Positions 8,951 through 19,172 of a stretch of DNA of 51,755 nucleotides are shown here, in pieces. This DNA is from Peptococcaceae bacterium. Its GTDB lineage: Bacteria > Bacillota > Peptococcia > Peptococcales > Peptococcaceae. Both the position numbers and the translations under genes were made by a program. Position 1 is the first letter of the stretch, and each line of letters begins with the position of its first letter. The DNA lies in assembly GCA_900759105.1 (NCBI GenBank), contig CAAETY010000036.1, positions 1 through 51,755 on the forward strand, read 5' to 3'. The notes beneath the pieces were generated by a model, which was not told the origin of the DNA, did not search any database, and was given only the letters and a program-made list of their open reading frames with translations.

Positions 8951-10681
8951 TTAAAATTGAGATCGTTCAATATCGTAAAGCGTGCGATAATACCCATTAT
9001 GCTGCATAATAAGCGCATTATGTGTCCCTTTTTCAATGACTCTACCATACATAATTACATAAGAAAAGTCAAGTGCATCGAGCATGGCTAAGCTGTGGCT
9101 AATTATCACCATTGTCCGGCCTTCGCCCCATGCTAGCAAACGCTTAAAAACACGTTCAGCAAGTGCCTTATCGAGCTTCTGTAAAGCTTCATCTAAAATG
9201 GCCACCTTTGGATTTTGAACAACCATGCGTGCAATTGCCAATCGTTGCCGTTGTCCACCGGAAAGCATTGCTGCATTTTCCGCCAAAATGGTATTTAATC
9301 CCTCCGGAAGTGCACGAAACACATCATCCAGTTCCACCATTTCAAGCGCCTGCCAAATATCTTCATCTGTTACATTTTCTCGAGCCAACTGCATATTCTC
9401 ACGAATACTAGTATAGAAAAAATAGCTTTCTTGTTCCACAGTTGCCACTATGGCATGCAATGTTTCCGGTGCAATTGCATCCATTGACACACCGCCCAAG
9501 GTCATACGCCCGCCATCGACTTGCCAAAGGCCACTCAAAAGATGGGCAATGGAAGATTTGCCACTACCACTTTCACCAACAAAGGCCACATGTGCTCCTT
9601 CCGGAATGTTCAAGTTCAAATACTCAATAAACGTCTGCCCCGGTTGATGATACGAAAATGATACATCCTCCGCACAAATCGCAAAGCCTTCAGGCGTTTC
9701 CTTGCTTCGCTCACGCCCGTGTGGTGCAATCTCATAGACATCATGAATATCCTTAGCCGCAACCAAGGATTCTTCCATTTGCAACACCGCTTCCGGCATT
9801 TGCATAACAGCTTCATAGCTTGCAAGTACCAGCAGTGCAAGCATTGCCACATCAACACCGCCAACCTTCCCACTTTGCACAGAAGGAATAAGCATAAAAA
9901 GTGCCAATAGCATCGAAAGATGGCTCACTGCAAACACTACACGACTTACCATTTTCTTTTTCAAGCTCATGGCTATGTGCAGATGTGTCATTGTGCGCAA
10001 CTTCTTATTCACCTCACGCTGCACCTTTCCCAAGGCACAAAAAAGGTGTAAATCTGCCAAGCCCTGCTTATATTCCAAAAATTGCTCGCTCAACGCTGTC
10101 TGCACATCGGAAAGGGCATGTTTATTTTTGCGTCCATGTCGCACCGCCCACGTTGGTACAACAACCCCTGCAATCAACTGCCCCACAAGGAGCATCGGAA
10201 TCAGCCGCGCATCGTAAAATGCCAAAAAAATCGCGCACACCGTATAAATAATCAAACTTCCCAGTGGCACACTCACAGCTTTGAGATAAAAGAACTGTAA
10301 AATATTGATATCGCCAATAAACTGATTATAGAGCTTTCCTTGGCTGTAATGTGGAACATCATCCGGTACCAAAGGCTCCAAGGTACGATAAAAATCCTCG
10401 CGCAAATGCCCCAATATTCTAAAAGCCACACTATGATTAAGCAAGCGCTCCACATAACGCATTACTGCACGCCCAATTCCAAAGAAACGCACGCCGGTAA
10501 TAAGCGGCATCAGCAATAGCACCTCCGGTGTCAACGCCGCCTTTGAAAGCAACAGCCCTGACGTGGCCAAAAGTCCTACGTTACCAAGAACAGTGAGTGC
10601 GACCAACAAGCTTCCCCATAACATCTGCCAACGATAAGGCTTTAACAGCTGAAACAGCCATTTAATTGTTTTATCCATCAT
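8951..10681 (-). CDS. cydC: Thiol reductant ABC exporter subunit CydC
   Basis: About 575 residues: a six-helix ABC exporter domain (1-310) and an ATPase domain with Walker A GESGSGKSS, signature LSGGQRQRLAIARM and Walker B VAILDEA. With CydD it forms the heterodimeric exporter of cysteine/glutathione-type thiols needed to assemble cytochrome bd. The ATG overlaps the end of cydD, and a second ATG one codon later is equally possible. The cydAB genes just upstream support the assignment. Confidence 0.92.
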   Translation of the reverse strand: MMDKTIKWLFQLLKPYRWQMLWGSLLVALTVLGNVGLLATSGLLLSKAALTPEVLLLMPLITGVRFFGIGRAVMRYVERLLNHSVAFRILGHLREDFYRTLEPLVPDDVPHYSQGKLYNQFIGDINILQFFYLKAVSVPLGSLIIYTVCAIFLAFYDARLIPMLLVGQLIAGVVVPTWAVRHGRKNKHALSDVQTALSEQFLEYKQGLADLHLFCALGKVQREVNKKLRTMTHLHIAMSLKKKMVSRVVFAVSHLSMLLALFMLIPSVQSGKVGGVDVAMLALLVLASYEAVMQMPEAVLQMEESLVAAKDIHDVYEIAPHGRERSKETPEGFAICAEDVSFSYHQPGQTFIEYLNLNIPEGAHVAFVGESGSGKSSIAHLLSGLWQVDGGRMTLGGVSMDAIAPETLHAIVATVEQESYFFYTSIRENMQLARENVTDEDIWQALEMVELDDVFRALPEGLNTILAENAAMLSGGQRQRLAIARMVVQNPKVAILDEALQKLDKALAERVFKRLLAWGEGRTMVIISHSLAMLDALDFSYVIMYGRVIEKGTHNALIMQHNGYYRTLYDIERSQF

Positions 10682-12392
10682 CCCTCACCGCCATTTCCTT
10701 GATATGCCCACTTACGTCAACGATTTCATCATAACGTCCTTCCTTCACCAAACAGCCACCGCGCAGCACATAAATGCAGTCTACCTTGCGAAGGGTTTGC
10801 AGACGATGTGCAATAATCCAACTGGTGCGTCCTTGCAAAAGCACATCAAGCACTCGCACAAGCGCACGTTCACTTTCTAAATCAAGATTATCCGTCATTT
10901 CATCAAAAAAGAGTATGTCTGCCTCACGGTATAAGGCACGACTGACAAGCATCAAGGCACGTTGCCCACCTGAAAGAGCTTGCCCGCCTTGACCAATTAT
11001 TGTGTTAAGCCCATCTTTTGTTGTACGCAGCAAATGTGCAAGTCCTGTTTGTTCAGCAAGCTGAGTAGCACGCATCGTTTCCGCCGAGCTCAATTCTGTT
11101 TTGAAAGCAACATTTTCAAGCACTGTTCCTTGGAAGGTATACGGCGTTTGCAACACTGCCGATAGACGATTTTGATAAGCCACCAACTGCCACTCACGAA
11201 GAGGTACATCGTTCACGTAAATCTCTCCTGCTGTTGGTGCCAAAAAGCCCATGGCAAGCATCATAAGCGTGGTCTTTCCACTCCCGCTGTCTCCGACAAA
11301 TGCTACACTATCGCTGTTATTCACCGTAAAACTCACATCATGCACCGCGTCAGTCTCTGCATTCGGATAACGATACGACACATGCTCAAAACGTACACTA
11401 CGCACCTGCTCGTCGGCATAGTCGCCTTGAGGCATATCCCACACGTCAGCCTCTAAAAATTCAAATATACTCTTGCTTGCCTCTTGCGCATTGATACCGG
11501 AATGAAAATACTGGCCCAGCGTGCGCATCGGTTGATAGTATTCCGGTGCCAAAAGTAAAATATAGAAACCAATCAAAAAGGTCAACGTGCCATTGCATAG
11601 TCTAAGCCCCAAACCCACAGCCACCATCGCAATGGAAATGGTTGCCACAAGCTCTAAAGCAAGTGACGAGATAAACGCCCACTTTTGCACTTGAAAGGTT
11701 GCTTTCCGATAAGACTCACTGATTTCGCCAATTTTTTCGCCTTGCCGTTTACTACGCCCAAGCTCTTTTAATGTCACAAGTCCCTGCAGCACATCCTGCA
11801 AAAAAGCTGAAAACTTTGTCAAAAGCACCCATTGGCGCACACTTTCGCGCTGCGTCCATTTTCCAATCAAAATCATAAATACCGGAATCAACGGCAAGGT
11901 CACAAGCATAATCACTGCACTGATAAAGTCACGTGGAAAAATTACAATAAGAAACAATATCGGAATAAATACCGCCTTGTACAACTGTGGCAAATACCCA
12001 CTAAAATAACTTTCTAATGTATCAACCCCATCATACAAAAGATTCAATAGCTTTCCTTTGGGGATATCTTCAAGTTGCACCGGTGATAGACTGCCCATTT
12101 TATCAACCAAGCGCTCTCGCAACGACACTTTAACCACACCGGCTAAACGTAGCGAGCATACTTCCTCGGCGCAATCCAGTCCAATGCGCACAAACAGTGC
12201 CAAAAGTGCCATCCCGAAGGAAGGCAACAGCGCATCGACACCCATTCCTTCCATAAACATGCCGTTCACAATCACCGCCACGCACCATGTTTGAAGTAGC
12301 ACCGCCGCTGCAGAACCCAAACTAAATAGCACCGAGAGCGCAAAAAGCACACGATGCATTCTCGCTTCACGCAATAATTTTTTATCTACCAT
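10671..12392 (-). CDS. cydD: Thiol reductant ABC exporter subunit CydD
   Basis: 573 residues with the same half-transporter layout as CydC: transmembrane domain 1-315, ATPase domain with Walker A GDSGSGKTT, signature LSGGQRALMLVSRA, Walker B ILFFDEM and switch IIAHR. Acts with CydC in the inner membrane. Good ribosome site AAGGAGGG seven bases before ATG. It begins a long overlapping operon that continues into pgeF, trmK, the NIF3-like gene and an ABC importer. It is separated from cydB by a terminator. Confidence 0.92.
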   Translation of the reverse strand: MVDKKLLREARMHRVLFALSVLFSLGSAAAVLLQTWCVAVIVNGMFMEGMGVDALLPSFGMALLALFVRIGLDCAEEVCSLRLAGVVKVSLRERLVDKMGSLSPVQLEDIPKGKLLNLLYDGVDTLESYFSGYLPQLYKAVFIPILFLIVIFPRDFISAVIMLVTLPLIPVFMILIGKWTQRESVRQWVLLTKFSAFLQDVLQGLVTLKELGRSKRQGEKIGEISESYRKATFQVQKWAFISSLALELVATISIAMVAVGLGLRLCNGTLTFLIGFYILLLAPEYYQPMRTLGQYFHSGINAQEASKSIFEFLEADVWDMPQGDYADEQVRSVRFEHVSYRYPNAETDAVHDVSFTVNNSDSVAFVGDSGSGKTTLMMLAMGFLAPTAGEIYVNDVPLREWQLVAYQNRLSAVLQTPYTFQGTVLENVAFKTELSSAETMRATQLAEQTGLAHLLRTTKDGLNTIIGQGGQALSGGQRALMLVSRALYREADILFFDEMTDNLDLESERALVRVLDVLLQGRTSWIIAHRLQTLRKVDCIYVLRGGCLVKEGRYDEIVDVSGHIKEMAVRDDG

Positions 12393-12444
12393 TCGTACAC
12401 CCTCCTTTCATAAAATACCGGTTATTCACACCTATGATACAACA

Positions 12445-12474
12445 AAAAAACGCCTCCCAATCGAGAGGCGTTTT
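12445..12474 (-). terminator. Terminator after cydB
   Basis: Stem CGCCTC/GAGGCG extended by A4/T4, followed on the minus strand by seven T residues. It sits between the cydB stop and the cydD ribosome site, so cydDC is either read through or has its own promoter. Confidence 0.8.
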
Positions 12475-12482
12475 GAATCCCA

Positions 12483-13490
12483 TCAATATTTGACATCACT
12501 CTTGGTCACGCGTTTGCGGAACACATAGAAGGACCAAATTTGATAAGCCAATACAATCGGTACCAAGGTCAACGCAACTTTGGTCATAAAGCCCAAGGTC
12601 TTTGGAGAAGACGCTGCATTGTAAATATCTAAGCTGTAAGCCGGATCAATGGTAGAAATCATGATATTCGGGAACATCCCGGCAAACACACCTACCACAC
12701 AGAAAGCAATTGCCAAGCCAATAAAGATAAACGCTTTACCGCTGGAACGCTTTTTGGTAAAAAGCACCGAAAGAATCATAGAAACAGCTGCGAGGGCAAT
12801 AGCCGCAAGTGCAATCACGCTTTCAAACATATTGCTCGCAAAGAATGCCCACGCCACCCAAGCCGCTGTCACAACAATCATGATTGGCCCGAGTTTGTCT
12901 GCAATATTTTGCACGCGACTTAATACCGTTTCTTCACCAACCTTAAGCATCATGTAACACACACCGTGATACAAGAAGATAAGTGTCAACATCACGCCAC
13001 CCAAGAGGCAGAACGGACGTAAAAGTGTAAAGAAGCTCCCGGCATATTGCATATTTTCATCAATAGGAACACCGATTACCAAGTTGCTTACCGCCACACC
13101 CCAAAGCACTGCGGACAAGAGGGAAGAAACAGCAATTACAGCATCCCATTTTTTGCGCCAAGTCAAGGATGGCTTTTGACTACGGAACTCAATCCCGGTC
13201 GCACGTAAAATCAAGCACAATAAAATCAAAAACAGTGCCAAATAGAAACCACTGAACATGGTTGCATACACATGCGGGAAGGCCGCAAACATCGCCCCAC
13301 CGGCAGTAATCAACCATACTTCGTTTCCGTCCCAGAATGGCCCAATGGTATTGAGTGCCACTCGACGCTCATCGTCGTCTTTCCCAACGATTGGCATCAA
13401 AGCCCCTACACCATAGTCAAACCCTTCCAAGAAGAAAAAGCCAACAAAAAGCACCGTAATGAGAATAAACCAAAGAACATTTAAATCCAT
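12483..13490 (-). CDS. cydB: Cytochrome bd ubiquinol/menaquinol oxidase subunit II
   Basis: 335-residue polytopic membrane protein. It has the N-terminal motif EGFDYGVGAL and the GPFWDGNEVW block typical of CydB. It pairs with CydA to make the high-affinity terminal quinol oxidase. The start is inside the 3' end of cydA (ten-base overlap) with GAGGGA upstream. Length is normal for the family. Confidence 0.96.
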   Translation of the reverse strand: MDLNVLWFILITVLFVGFFFLEGFDYGVGALMPIVGKDDDERRVALNTIGPFWDGNEVWLITAGGAMFAAFPHVYATMFSGFYLALFLILLCLILRATGIEFRSQKPSLTWRKKWDAVIAVSSLLSAVLWGVAVSNLVIGVPIDENMQYAGSFFTLLRPFCLLGGVMLTLIFLYHGVCYMMLKVGEETVLSRVQNIADKLGPIMIVVTAAWVAWAFFASNMFESVIALAAIALAAVSMILSVLFTKKRSSGKAFIFIGLAIAFCVVGVFAGMFPNIMISTIDPAYSLDIYNAASSPKTLGFMTKVALTLVPIVLAYQIWSFYVFRKRVTKSDVKY

Positions 13491-14860
13491 AACGATCCCT
13501 CCTCTGCAGCTTTAGGCTTCTGCTCTTCATTTTCAACGTTCTTCGCAGCACGTGCCAACAAACCAACGTCGATAATGGCAAGTACCAAATACACCAAGGT
13601 AAAGCCTACCAAGGTAATGAGTACGGACCCACCGCTAACGACCTGAGAAACCGCATCGGCAGTCTTTTGCAGCCCGTACACAATCCAAGGCTGACGACCT
13701 GCTTCGGTGAGAATCCAGCCAAAAGAGTTCGCCAAATATGGCAAAATCATAAACGGTAAGAAAATTAACATGAGCTTAGAGCCATTCACCTCGCGACGAG
13801 TCTTTACGATAAAGAGTGCCGCAAGTGCCGCCAACACCATCAAGGTACCGGCGCCAACCATGATACGGAAACTCCAGAACATCAATGGAACATCCGGAAC
13901 ATAGTCGCCTGTACCATATTCTGCTTCAAGCTCATCCTGAAGATCATTAATCCCTTGCACAGGTTCGGTGAAGCTATTATGGGCCATAAAGCTCAATAAT
14001 CCCGGTACTGCAAGTTCAAAATTATTTTTTTGATTTTCGGTATCAATACTTGCAATGAGTGCAAGCGGTGCGCTTTCTTCGGTTTCCCAAAGAGCTTCCA
14101 TCGCAGCCATCTTCATTGGCACTTCCTTGGTCAAATATTGACCTTGCATGTGACCAACACCAGCAACAGCAAGGGATGCAATCAAAGCCATAATTGCAGC
14201 AAATTTGAAAGAAGACTTCATCACGTAGATGTTCTTCTTACGAACCAAATGATAAGCGCTGATCCCGAGCATAAAGAACGCTGCTGTTGCAAGACCTGCA
14301 GTAAACACATGGGCAAATTGATGGAAGAAGTAAGAGTTCCCTACAATTTCCAAGAAATTATCCATTTCTACACGGCCGTTATTGAGCACATAGCCTTGTG
14401 GATGTTGCATAAAGGAGTTTGCCACCAAAATCCACATTGCAGATAAGTTAGATGCAATCGCCACCAACCAAATACTTGCAAGATGGACTGCTTTTGGCAA
14501 GCGATCCCAGCCAAATACCCAAATCCCCAAGAAAGTAGATTCGATAAAGAACGCTAAAAGTGCTTCAATAGCAAGTGGTGCCCCAAAAATGTCACCCATA
14601 AAACGTGCATATTCAGACCAGTTCATCCCGAATTGGAATTCTTGTACTAACCCGGTTACAACCCCCATTACAAAGTTGATAAGGAAAAGCTTTCCCCAGA
14701 ACTTGGTCATGTTTTTGTACTTAGGGTCGTTTGTCTTAAAATACTTTGTTTGAATCATTGCCGTCATAATGGACAAGCCCAATGTCAGCGGAACAAACAA
14801 GAAGTGATACACTGTTGTAATTGCAAATTGCCAACGTGCCAACAATAAAGCATCAAACAT
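13481..14860 (-). CDS. cydA: Cytochrome bd oxidase subunit I
   Basis: 459 residues. Heme-ligand His19 lies in the first helix (TTVYHFLFVPLTLGLS), with a second His in SYFFHQFAHVF and a Met in FRIMVGAGTLM. The quinol-site motif GRQPW is present near the C-terminus. The Q-loop region is of the short type, as is common in Bacillota. It reduces oxygen with electrons from quinol, giving this mainly fermentative-looking organism oxygen scavenging or microaerobic respiration. AAGGAGGT precedes the ATG. Confidence 0.97.
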   Translation of the reverse strand: MFDALLLARWQFAITTVYHFLFVPLTLGLSIMTAMIQTKYFKTNDPKYKNMTKFWGKLFLINFVMGVVTGLVQEFQFGMNWSEYARFMGDIFGAPLAIEALLAFFIESTFLGIWVFGWDRLPKAVHLASIWLVAIASNLSAMWILVANSFMQHPQGYVLNNGRVEMDNFLEIVGNSYFFHQFAHVFTAGLATAAFFMLGISAYHLVRKKNIYVMKSSFKFAAIMALIASLAVAGVGHMQGQYLTKEVPMKMAAMEALWETEESAPLALIASIDTENQKNNFELAVPGLLSFMAHNSFTEPVQGINDLQDELEAEYGTGDYVPDVPLMFWSFRIMVGAGTLMVLAALAALFIVKTRREVNGSKLMLIFLPFMILPYLANSFGWILTEAGRQPWIVYGLQKTADAVSQVVSGGSVLITLVGFTLVYLVLAIIDVGLLARAAKNVENEEQKPKAAEEGSLWI

Positions 14861-14905
14861 AACCTAACCTCCTTTTCATTCTCTCCTAAATTTTTTACTC
14901 ATAAC

Positions 14906-15289
14906 TTAGCGAATCGCAATCGCTTCAATTTCTACCTGAACATCCTTTGGCAAACGTGCCACTTCCACACAACCACGCGCAGGTGCATCTTTTTCAAAAT
15001 ATTTGCCATATACTTCATTCACAGCACCAAAATTGTTCATATCCTTAAGATAGATAGTGGTTTTTACAATATTTTCCATGCCTACACCGGCTTCAGCCAA
15101 GATTGCCTGGATGTTTTCCATGCAACGTGTTGCTTGCACCGCTGCATCACCTTCTACCAATGCGCCAGTAGCTGGGTCAATCGGAATTTGACCGGACACA
15201 AAAATCATTTCACCACTTGCCATGACGCCTTGAGAATAAGGCCCTAATGCAGCAGGCGCCTTTTCAGTTGCAATAATTTGTTTAGTCAT
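14906..15289 (-). CDS. ridA: RidA family enamine/imine deaminase
   Basis: 127 residues, full family length. Motifs GPYSQGV, SGQIPIDPATG and the C-terminal ARGCVEVARLPKD block with the active-site Arg are present. Forms trimers that hydrolyse reactive 2-aminoacrylate and related imines formed by PLP enzymes. It lies 45 bases upstream of cydA on the same strand and 16 bases after the phosphoesterase gene, so it is probably co-transcribed with cydAB. Confidence 0.95.
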   Translation of the reverse strand: MTKQIIATEKAPAALGPYSQGVMASGEMIFVSGQIPIDPATGALVEGDAAVQATRCMENIQAILAEAGVGMENIVKTTIYLKDMNNFGAVNEVYGKYFEKDAPARGCVEVARLPKDVQVEIEAIAIR

Positions 15290-15305
15290 TACTATCCCTC
15301 CGCTT

Positions 15306-16058
15306 TTAATTATTCCTTAGCTTGTCACGAATATATTGTTTATTATAAATCTTTACCGGTTGAAAATCAACATTATCTGCACTTGCAAGGACATATTTTA
15401 TCGATTTTTTTTCAACAGGTTGGAATCGTTCCGCCTCCTCGCCATGCAGATGACCAAACACACACACATCAATGCAGTACGCCTTGAGCAACGCTTCTAC
15501 CTCAGGCACTACCGCATTATTCAAAAACGGCGGAAAATGCATCATCGCAATGCGTGTTTCTGCTTCTTTCGGTATCTGCTCCAAACTCGCCTTTAACCGC
15601 AAGAGCTCTCGGCGAAACATTTTTTCCTGATGCGCTCCCCCTTCCGGATCGGTAAGTGTCCAGCCACGCGCGCCGGCAATCGCCACGCCGTCAAGCATGA
15701 GGCAATCATTTTGTATTGCATACATCCCTTTCGGCAATGCATTGCGAACCTTAGCAATACTCGTCCACCAGTTATCATGATTGCCACGTATCAAAACCTT
15801 ACGTCCCGGCAAACAGCCAAGCCAGTTTAAGGCAAACAACGCTTCTTCCAATCGATTGCCCCAAAAAAGGTCACCCAAAAGCAACACCACATCATCCTGC
15901 TTCACTTGGTCGCACCATGCATGGGCAATCTTTGCCGTATGCTGCACCCAATGTGCACCAAATTGATCCATCGGCTTTTGTTTTTCCTTCTCCAGCCCTA
16001 TCGAAAGATGCAAATCCCCGATGGCCCAAAAGGTAATATTTTTCACTTCATCTGCCAA
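15306..16058 (-). CDS. Calcineurin-like metallophosphoesterase
   Basis: About 250 residues. The five metallophosphoesterase motifs are all present: GDLHL, GDLFWGN, RGNHDNWW, MMHFPPF and FGHLHG. It should be a cytosolic two-metal phosphoesterase; the substrate cannot be read from sequence. Start choice: the first ATG (16064) lies only two bases from AGGGAGG. The TTG at 16058, seven bases away, is therefore preferred, though the ATG cannot be excluded. First gene of the operon leading into ridA and cydAB. Confidence 0.88.
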   Translation of the reverse strand: MADEVKNITFWAIGDLHLSIGLEKEKQKPMDQFGAHWVQHTAKIAHAWCDQVKQDDVVLLLGDLFWGNRLEEALFALNWLGCLPGRKVLIRGNHDNWWTSIAKVRNALPKGMYAIQNDCLMLDGVAIAGARGWTLTDPEGGAHQEKMFRRELLRLKASLEQIPKEAETRIAMMHFPPFLNNAVVPEVEALLKAYCIDVCVFGHLHGEEAERFQPVEKKSIKYVLASADNVDFQPVKIYNKQYIRDKLRNN

Positions 16059-16167
16059 AGGCATGCCCTCCCTTATTATACATTCACACCCTGAGTATGC
16101 GATAAGACATCCTGTGCAAATCTTCCATTTTGATTGCCACGTACACGCTTATCCTACCATTTCACTC

Positions 16168-16197
16168 ATTATACCCAATAATATCATAATCCTTCAA
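16168..16197 (-). promoter_or_regulatory. Promoter of the phosphoesterase-ridA-cydAB operon
   Basis: On the minus strand TTGAAG (16192-16197) and TATAAT (16168-16173) are separated by 18 bases, about 105 bases upstream of the start codon. Good sigma-A match. Confidence 0.55.
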
Positions 16198-16252
16198 CCG
16201 GCTAAAAAGTAATAGCAATAATCAATAAATAGTTAAAATGCACCCCTTTCCC

Positions 16253-16281
16253 TTGATGTACTTTTTATAATACAGTAGAAT
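16253..16281 (+). promoter_or_regulatory. Promoter of uppP
   Basis: TTGATG and TAGAAT with a 17-base spacer. A perfect TATAAT at 16266-16271 overlaps but has no good -35 partner. The transcript would start about 23 bases before the uppP ATG. Confidence 0.5.
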
Positions 16282-16311
16282 AAAGTGGATTATCTTACAG
16301 GAGGAGAAGCA

Positions 16312-17127
16312 ATGTTTCTTGAATATTTAAAGGTCTTGATTCTCGGGATTGTTGAAGGGATTACCGAATGGCTCCCTATCAGCAGCACCGGGCACATGAT
16401 TCTTGTTGAAAACTTTCTCAAGCTTAATGTTTCTCACGAGTTTTGGGAAATGTTCCTCGTTGTCATTCAATTAGGCGCAATTTTTGCCGTCTGTGTCATT
16501 TATTTCCACAAGTTGAATCCATTCTCGTCAAAGAAAACCGTCCAAGAAAAAAAGGACACCTGGAATATCTGGTTCATGGTTTTCATCGGCTGCTTACCGG
16601 CTGCCATCATCGGACTTCCTTTGGACGACTGGCTCGATAAACACTTCTACAACTATGTGGTTGTCGCCATCGCTCTTATCGTCTACGGGATTATCTTTAT
16701 TTGGATTGAAACCAAGCACAAATACAAGCCGACCGTCAACAGCTTTGAAGATATGACACCACTCACAGCCTTCAAGATTGGTTGCTTCCAAGTGCTTTCA
16801 CTCATTCCGGGGACCTCTCGTTCCGGCTCTACCATCATCGGAGGGATGCTCGTTGGCACCTCTCGTACCGTGGCCACCGAATTCTCCTTCTTTATGAGCA
16901 TTCCAATCATGGCCGGCGCAAGCCTCCTTAAGCTCTTAAAATTTGGTTTTCACTTTACTGCAAACGAATTTGCTATTCTCATCTTCGGTATGCTTGTAGC
17001 CTTTGTCGTTTCTATCTTAGCCATCAAATTCTTGGTATCCTACATCCAAAAGAACGACTTCAAAATTTTTGGTTACTACCGCATCGTCCTCGGGATTCTC
17101 GTTATCGGCTATTTCTTAATGAACTAG
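16312..17127 (+). CDS. uppP: Undecaprenyl-diphosphate phosphatase
   Basis: 271-residue polytopic membrane protein of the BacA/UppP family. Catalytic signatures are EGITEWLPISSTGH near the N-terminus and PGTSRSGST in the middle. It recycles the C55 lipid carrier for peptidoglycan synthesis and gives bacitracin tolerance. The ATG at 16312 is preceded by GGAGGAG; an upstream in-frame ATG at 16285 lacks a site. Monocistronic, between its own promoter and a strong terminator. Confidence 0.96.
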   Translation: MFLEYLKVLILGIVEGITEWLPISSTGHMILVENFLKLNVSHEFWEMFLVVIQLGAIFAVCVIYFHKLNPFSSKKTVQEKKDTWNIWFMVFIGCLPAAIIGLPLDDWLDKHFYNYVVVAIALIVYGIIFIWIETKHKYKPTVNSFEDMTPLTAFKIGCFQVLSLIPGTSRSGSTIIGGMLVGTSRTVATEFSFFMSIPIMAGASLLKLLKFGFHFTANEFAILIFGMLVAFVVSILAIKFLVSYIQKNDFKIFGYYRIVLGILVIGYFLMN

Positions 17128-17149
17128 TTGCTACTAAAAACCAACTAAA

Positions 17150-17200
17150 AGCGGGCATCTGCAAAATAGTCCTTCTATTTTGCAGATGCCCGCTTCTTCT
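17150..17200 (+). terminator. Strong terminator of uppP
   Basis: A perfect 20-bp stem (17150-17169 with 17175-17194) with loop TCCTT, followed by a T-rich tail. One of the longest perfect hairpins in the window. Confidence 0.9.
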
Positions 17201-17289
17201 TATTTATTATCCACCTATGCTAGTACTTTCTTTATTTTCTTTTCAGCAAAGCCCGCTATTTCTGTTTCGAAAGTATCCGACCTTGTTTG

Positions 17290-19172
17290 CTAACTTTGCA
17301 TCATCGCCAGCAATGCACGCGGTGTTGTTTCTTCTTTTACAAAATGACGTTTCATCACTTTCAAGCTTTGTGGCAAGCCTTTAATCAAAAAGCTATTGCC
17401 TTCTTCTACTGATAACGTAATATCAAAACCGTTGTCAGCAACAATCATTTCGCTAAGATCTGAGTACTTACCGTAAGGATATGCGAACACACTCGCTTTT
17501 TTATGCAAATGGTCTTTGAACAAGTCCTGCATGATTGCGCAATCATTAGATAGAAACTTTATGTATTCCTCTTGACTTTCTTCTTCTCTCGGCAAACAGC
17601 CTTGACGGATTGGCGGTTCATCACACCCCAGCACTTCATGAATATCATAGCCATGGCTTTCGATGTCAATAACACCGGATTCTTCCATCTCCTTGGCTTC
17701 TTCCCAGCTAAAATGTGGTGCCATCACAATATCTGTATCCTTGTACAGGTCTGTGCCCATAGATACCCCAATAACAAAAACCGTTGCTTTCATACCAAAT
17801 TCTTCAAGAATCGGCACCGCCAGTTCGTAATTGCTGGCATAACCATCATCAAAAGTAATAACCACCGATTTTTCCGGTAAATCAATACCCTCGTTTACAT
17901 ATTGTCGCAAATCATCAAAGGTCACCGCCGTATAACCCGCTTGAGCAAGAGCTTGAATTTGCTGCCTAAACCGAGTAACCGACATCGTATCCCAGTTGTC
18001 CGGCTTTTGCTTTTCAACAAGATGGTGATACATCAAAATCGGCACATATCTCGTATAGTCCGCATCCATAATCGGCGTATCCTGCCAATATGAAGAGATA
18101 TCCGCTTGTTTACCGCCTTTTTTAACATAGGTACCAAATTCTCCCGACACCGAGGTAGATGGCTTATTGGCAATGCGCGCCAATGTCATTGTACCCACCG
18201 AATTTCTAAAATGTGTTTTATCATAAAAGTAACGCGGATCTCGACTCACATAGCTCAGCGAAAAATCCCAATATGGCGTGACTTCTGCAAGCTTATTGTA
18301 AAATCGTACCACCTCTTCTTGCTTGAAACACTGCACATAATCTTGATACACCGGTGAAGCAATAACAATCAAATTCACATTTTTTTCATCGCATAATTCT
18401 CGAATAGCAGCAATGCTTTTCATGCAATTATCCGTCTCCGCAAGCGCATAGTGCGCCTCGCTACCGGTGTCTAAATCAGGATGATCTTGCAAATACGACG
18501 TCACATCGCCAATACGCCCACTATCCTCCTGTCTACTGTCAAAGGAACCGGTTTCTGCATTAAACACCGCGAAATCTTGCCGAAAATAACTTTTTTGCGT
18601 TCTACGCTCCAGCTTTTCTCGGCCATATTTCGGGTCGGCAAACAGGTAACGTTTGTAATGCGCCAGCATTGAGCTTTCACCCAACTGATACGGCATGGCT
18701 TCAGTAAGTGTATCCTTTTCAGTACGATAGTGCTTGCCGTGTTCAAGGGATACGTTCAGCACAATATTTTTTACGTCATAGTGTTTTAGCAAATACCTAC
18801 AATATTGTTCACTGGCAAGCATATCGTCATCGTAAAGCGCTAAGTTGTAAAAACGCGCATTAAAATACTTATTCAACGCTTTCACCGAATAAGCACTCGT
18901 CTCTGTGCCACCAATGATATATGAATCAAATTCTCATGATGCTGTTTCAAATACTGAAATTTTGCCACCCTAGGATTTTTAGTTTCATTATAGGACCACC
19001 ACTGTAGCTCTCGATCCCCAAAGGCCCCAAAGGGGTCTGTACGAACATTAAAGCCCGCAAGATAGCCAGGAGCAAGACCCACACCAACGCCTACTATCAA
19101 GCAACAAACAAACAAGATAGCTGTAAGCACCACTACCAGGCATCCCAACACAGATGATTTCTTTTTCTTCAT
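17290..19172 (-). pseudogene. SGNH-like/polysaccharide deacetylase fusion, split by a one-base frameshift
   Basis: Two open frames, 19172-18882 (N-terminal) and 18885-17290 (C-terminal), join into one protein of about 627 residues if one base is restored near 18925-18935. The first frame has a membrane anchor (about 8-35) and ends in an out-of-family tail. In the shifted frame the sequence directly before the downstream start reads SYIIGGTETSAYSVKALN, an unbroken family continuation. The middle part resembles DltD/SGNH-type proteins (YDKTHF block). The C-terminus is a NodB-type deacetylase with VVITFDDGYAS and IESHGYDIH metal motifs. The intact enzyme would be a membrane-anchored cell-wall or exopolysaccharide deacetylase. 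The downstream frame can start at a GTG overlapping the upstream stop, so a separate protein is possible but would lack the anchor. The gap 19200-19295 holds nothing recognised. Confidence 0.8.

Noticed and set aside
18882..18885. Two genuine overlapping genes (GTGA overlap) for the deacetylase locus
   Set aside because: Family-like sequence continues upstream of the GTG in the second frame and no ribosome site precedes it, so a frameshift explains the data better.
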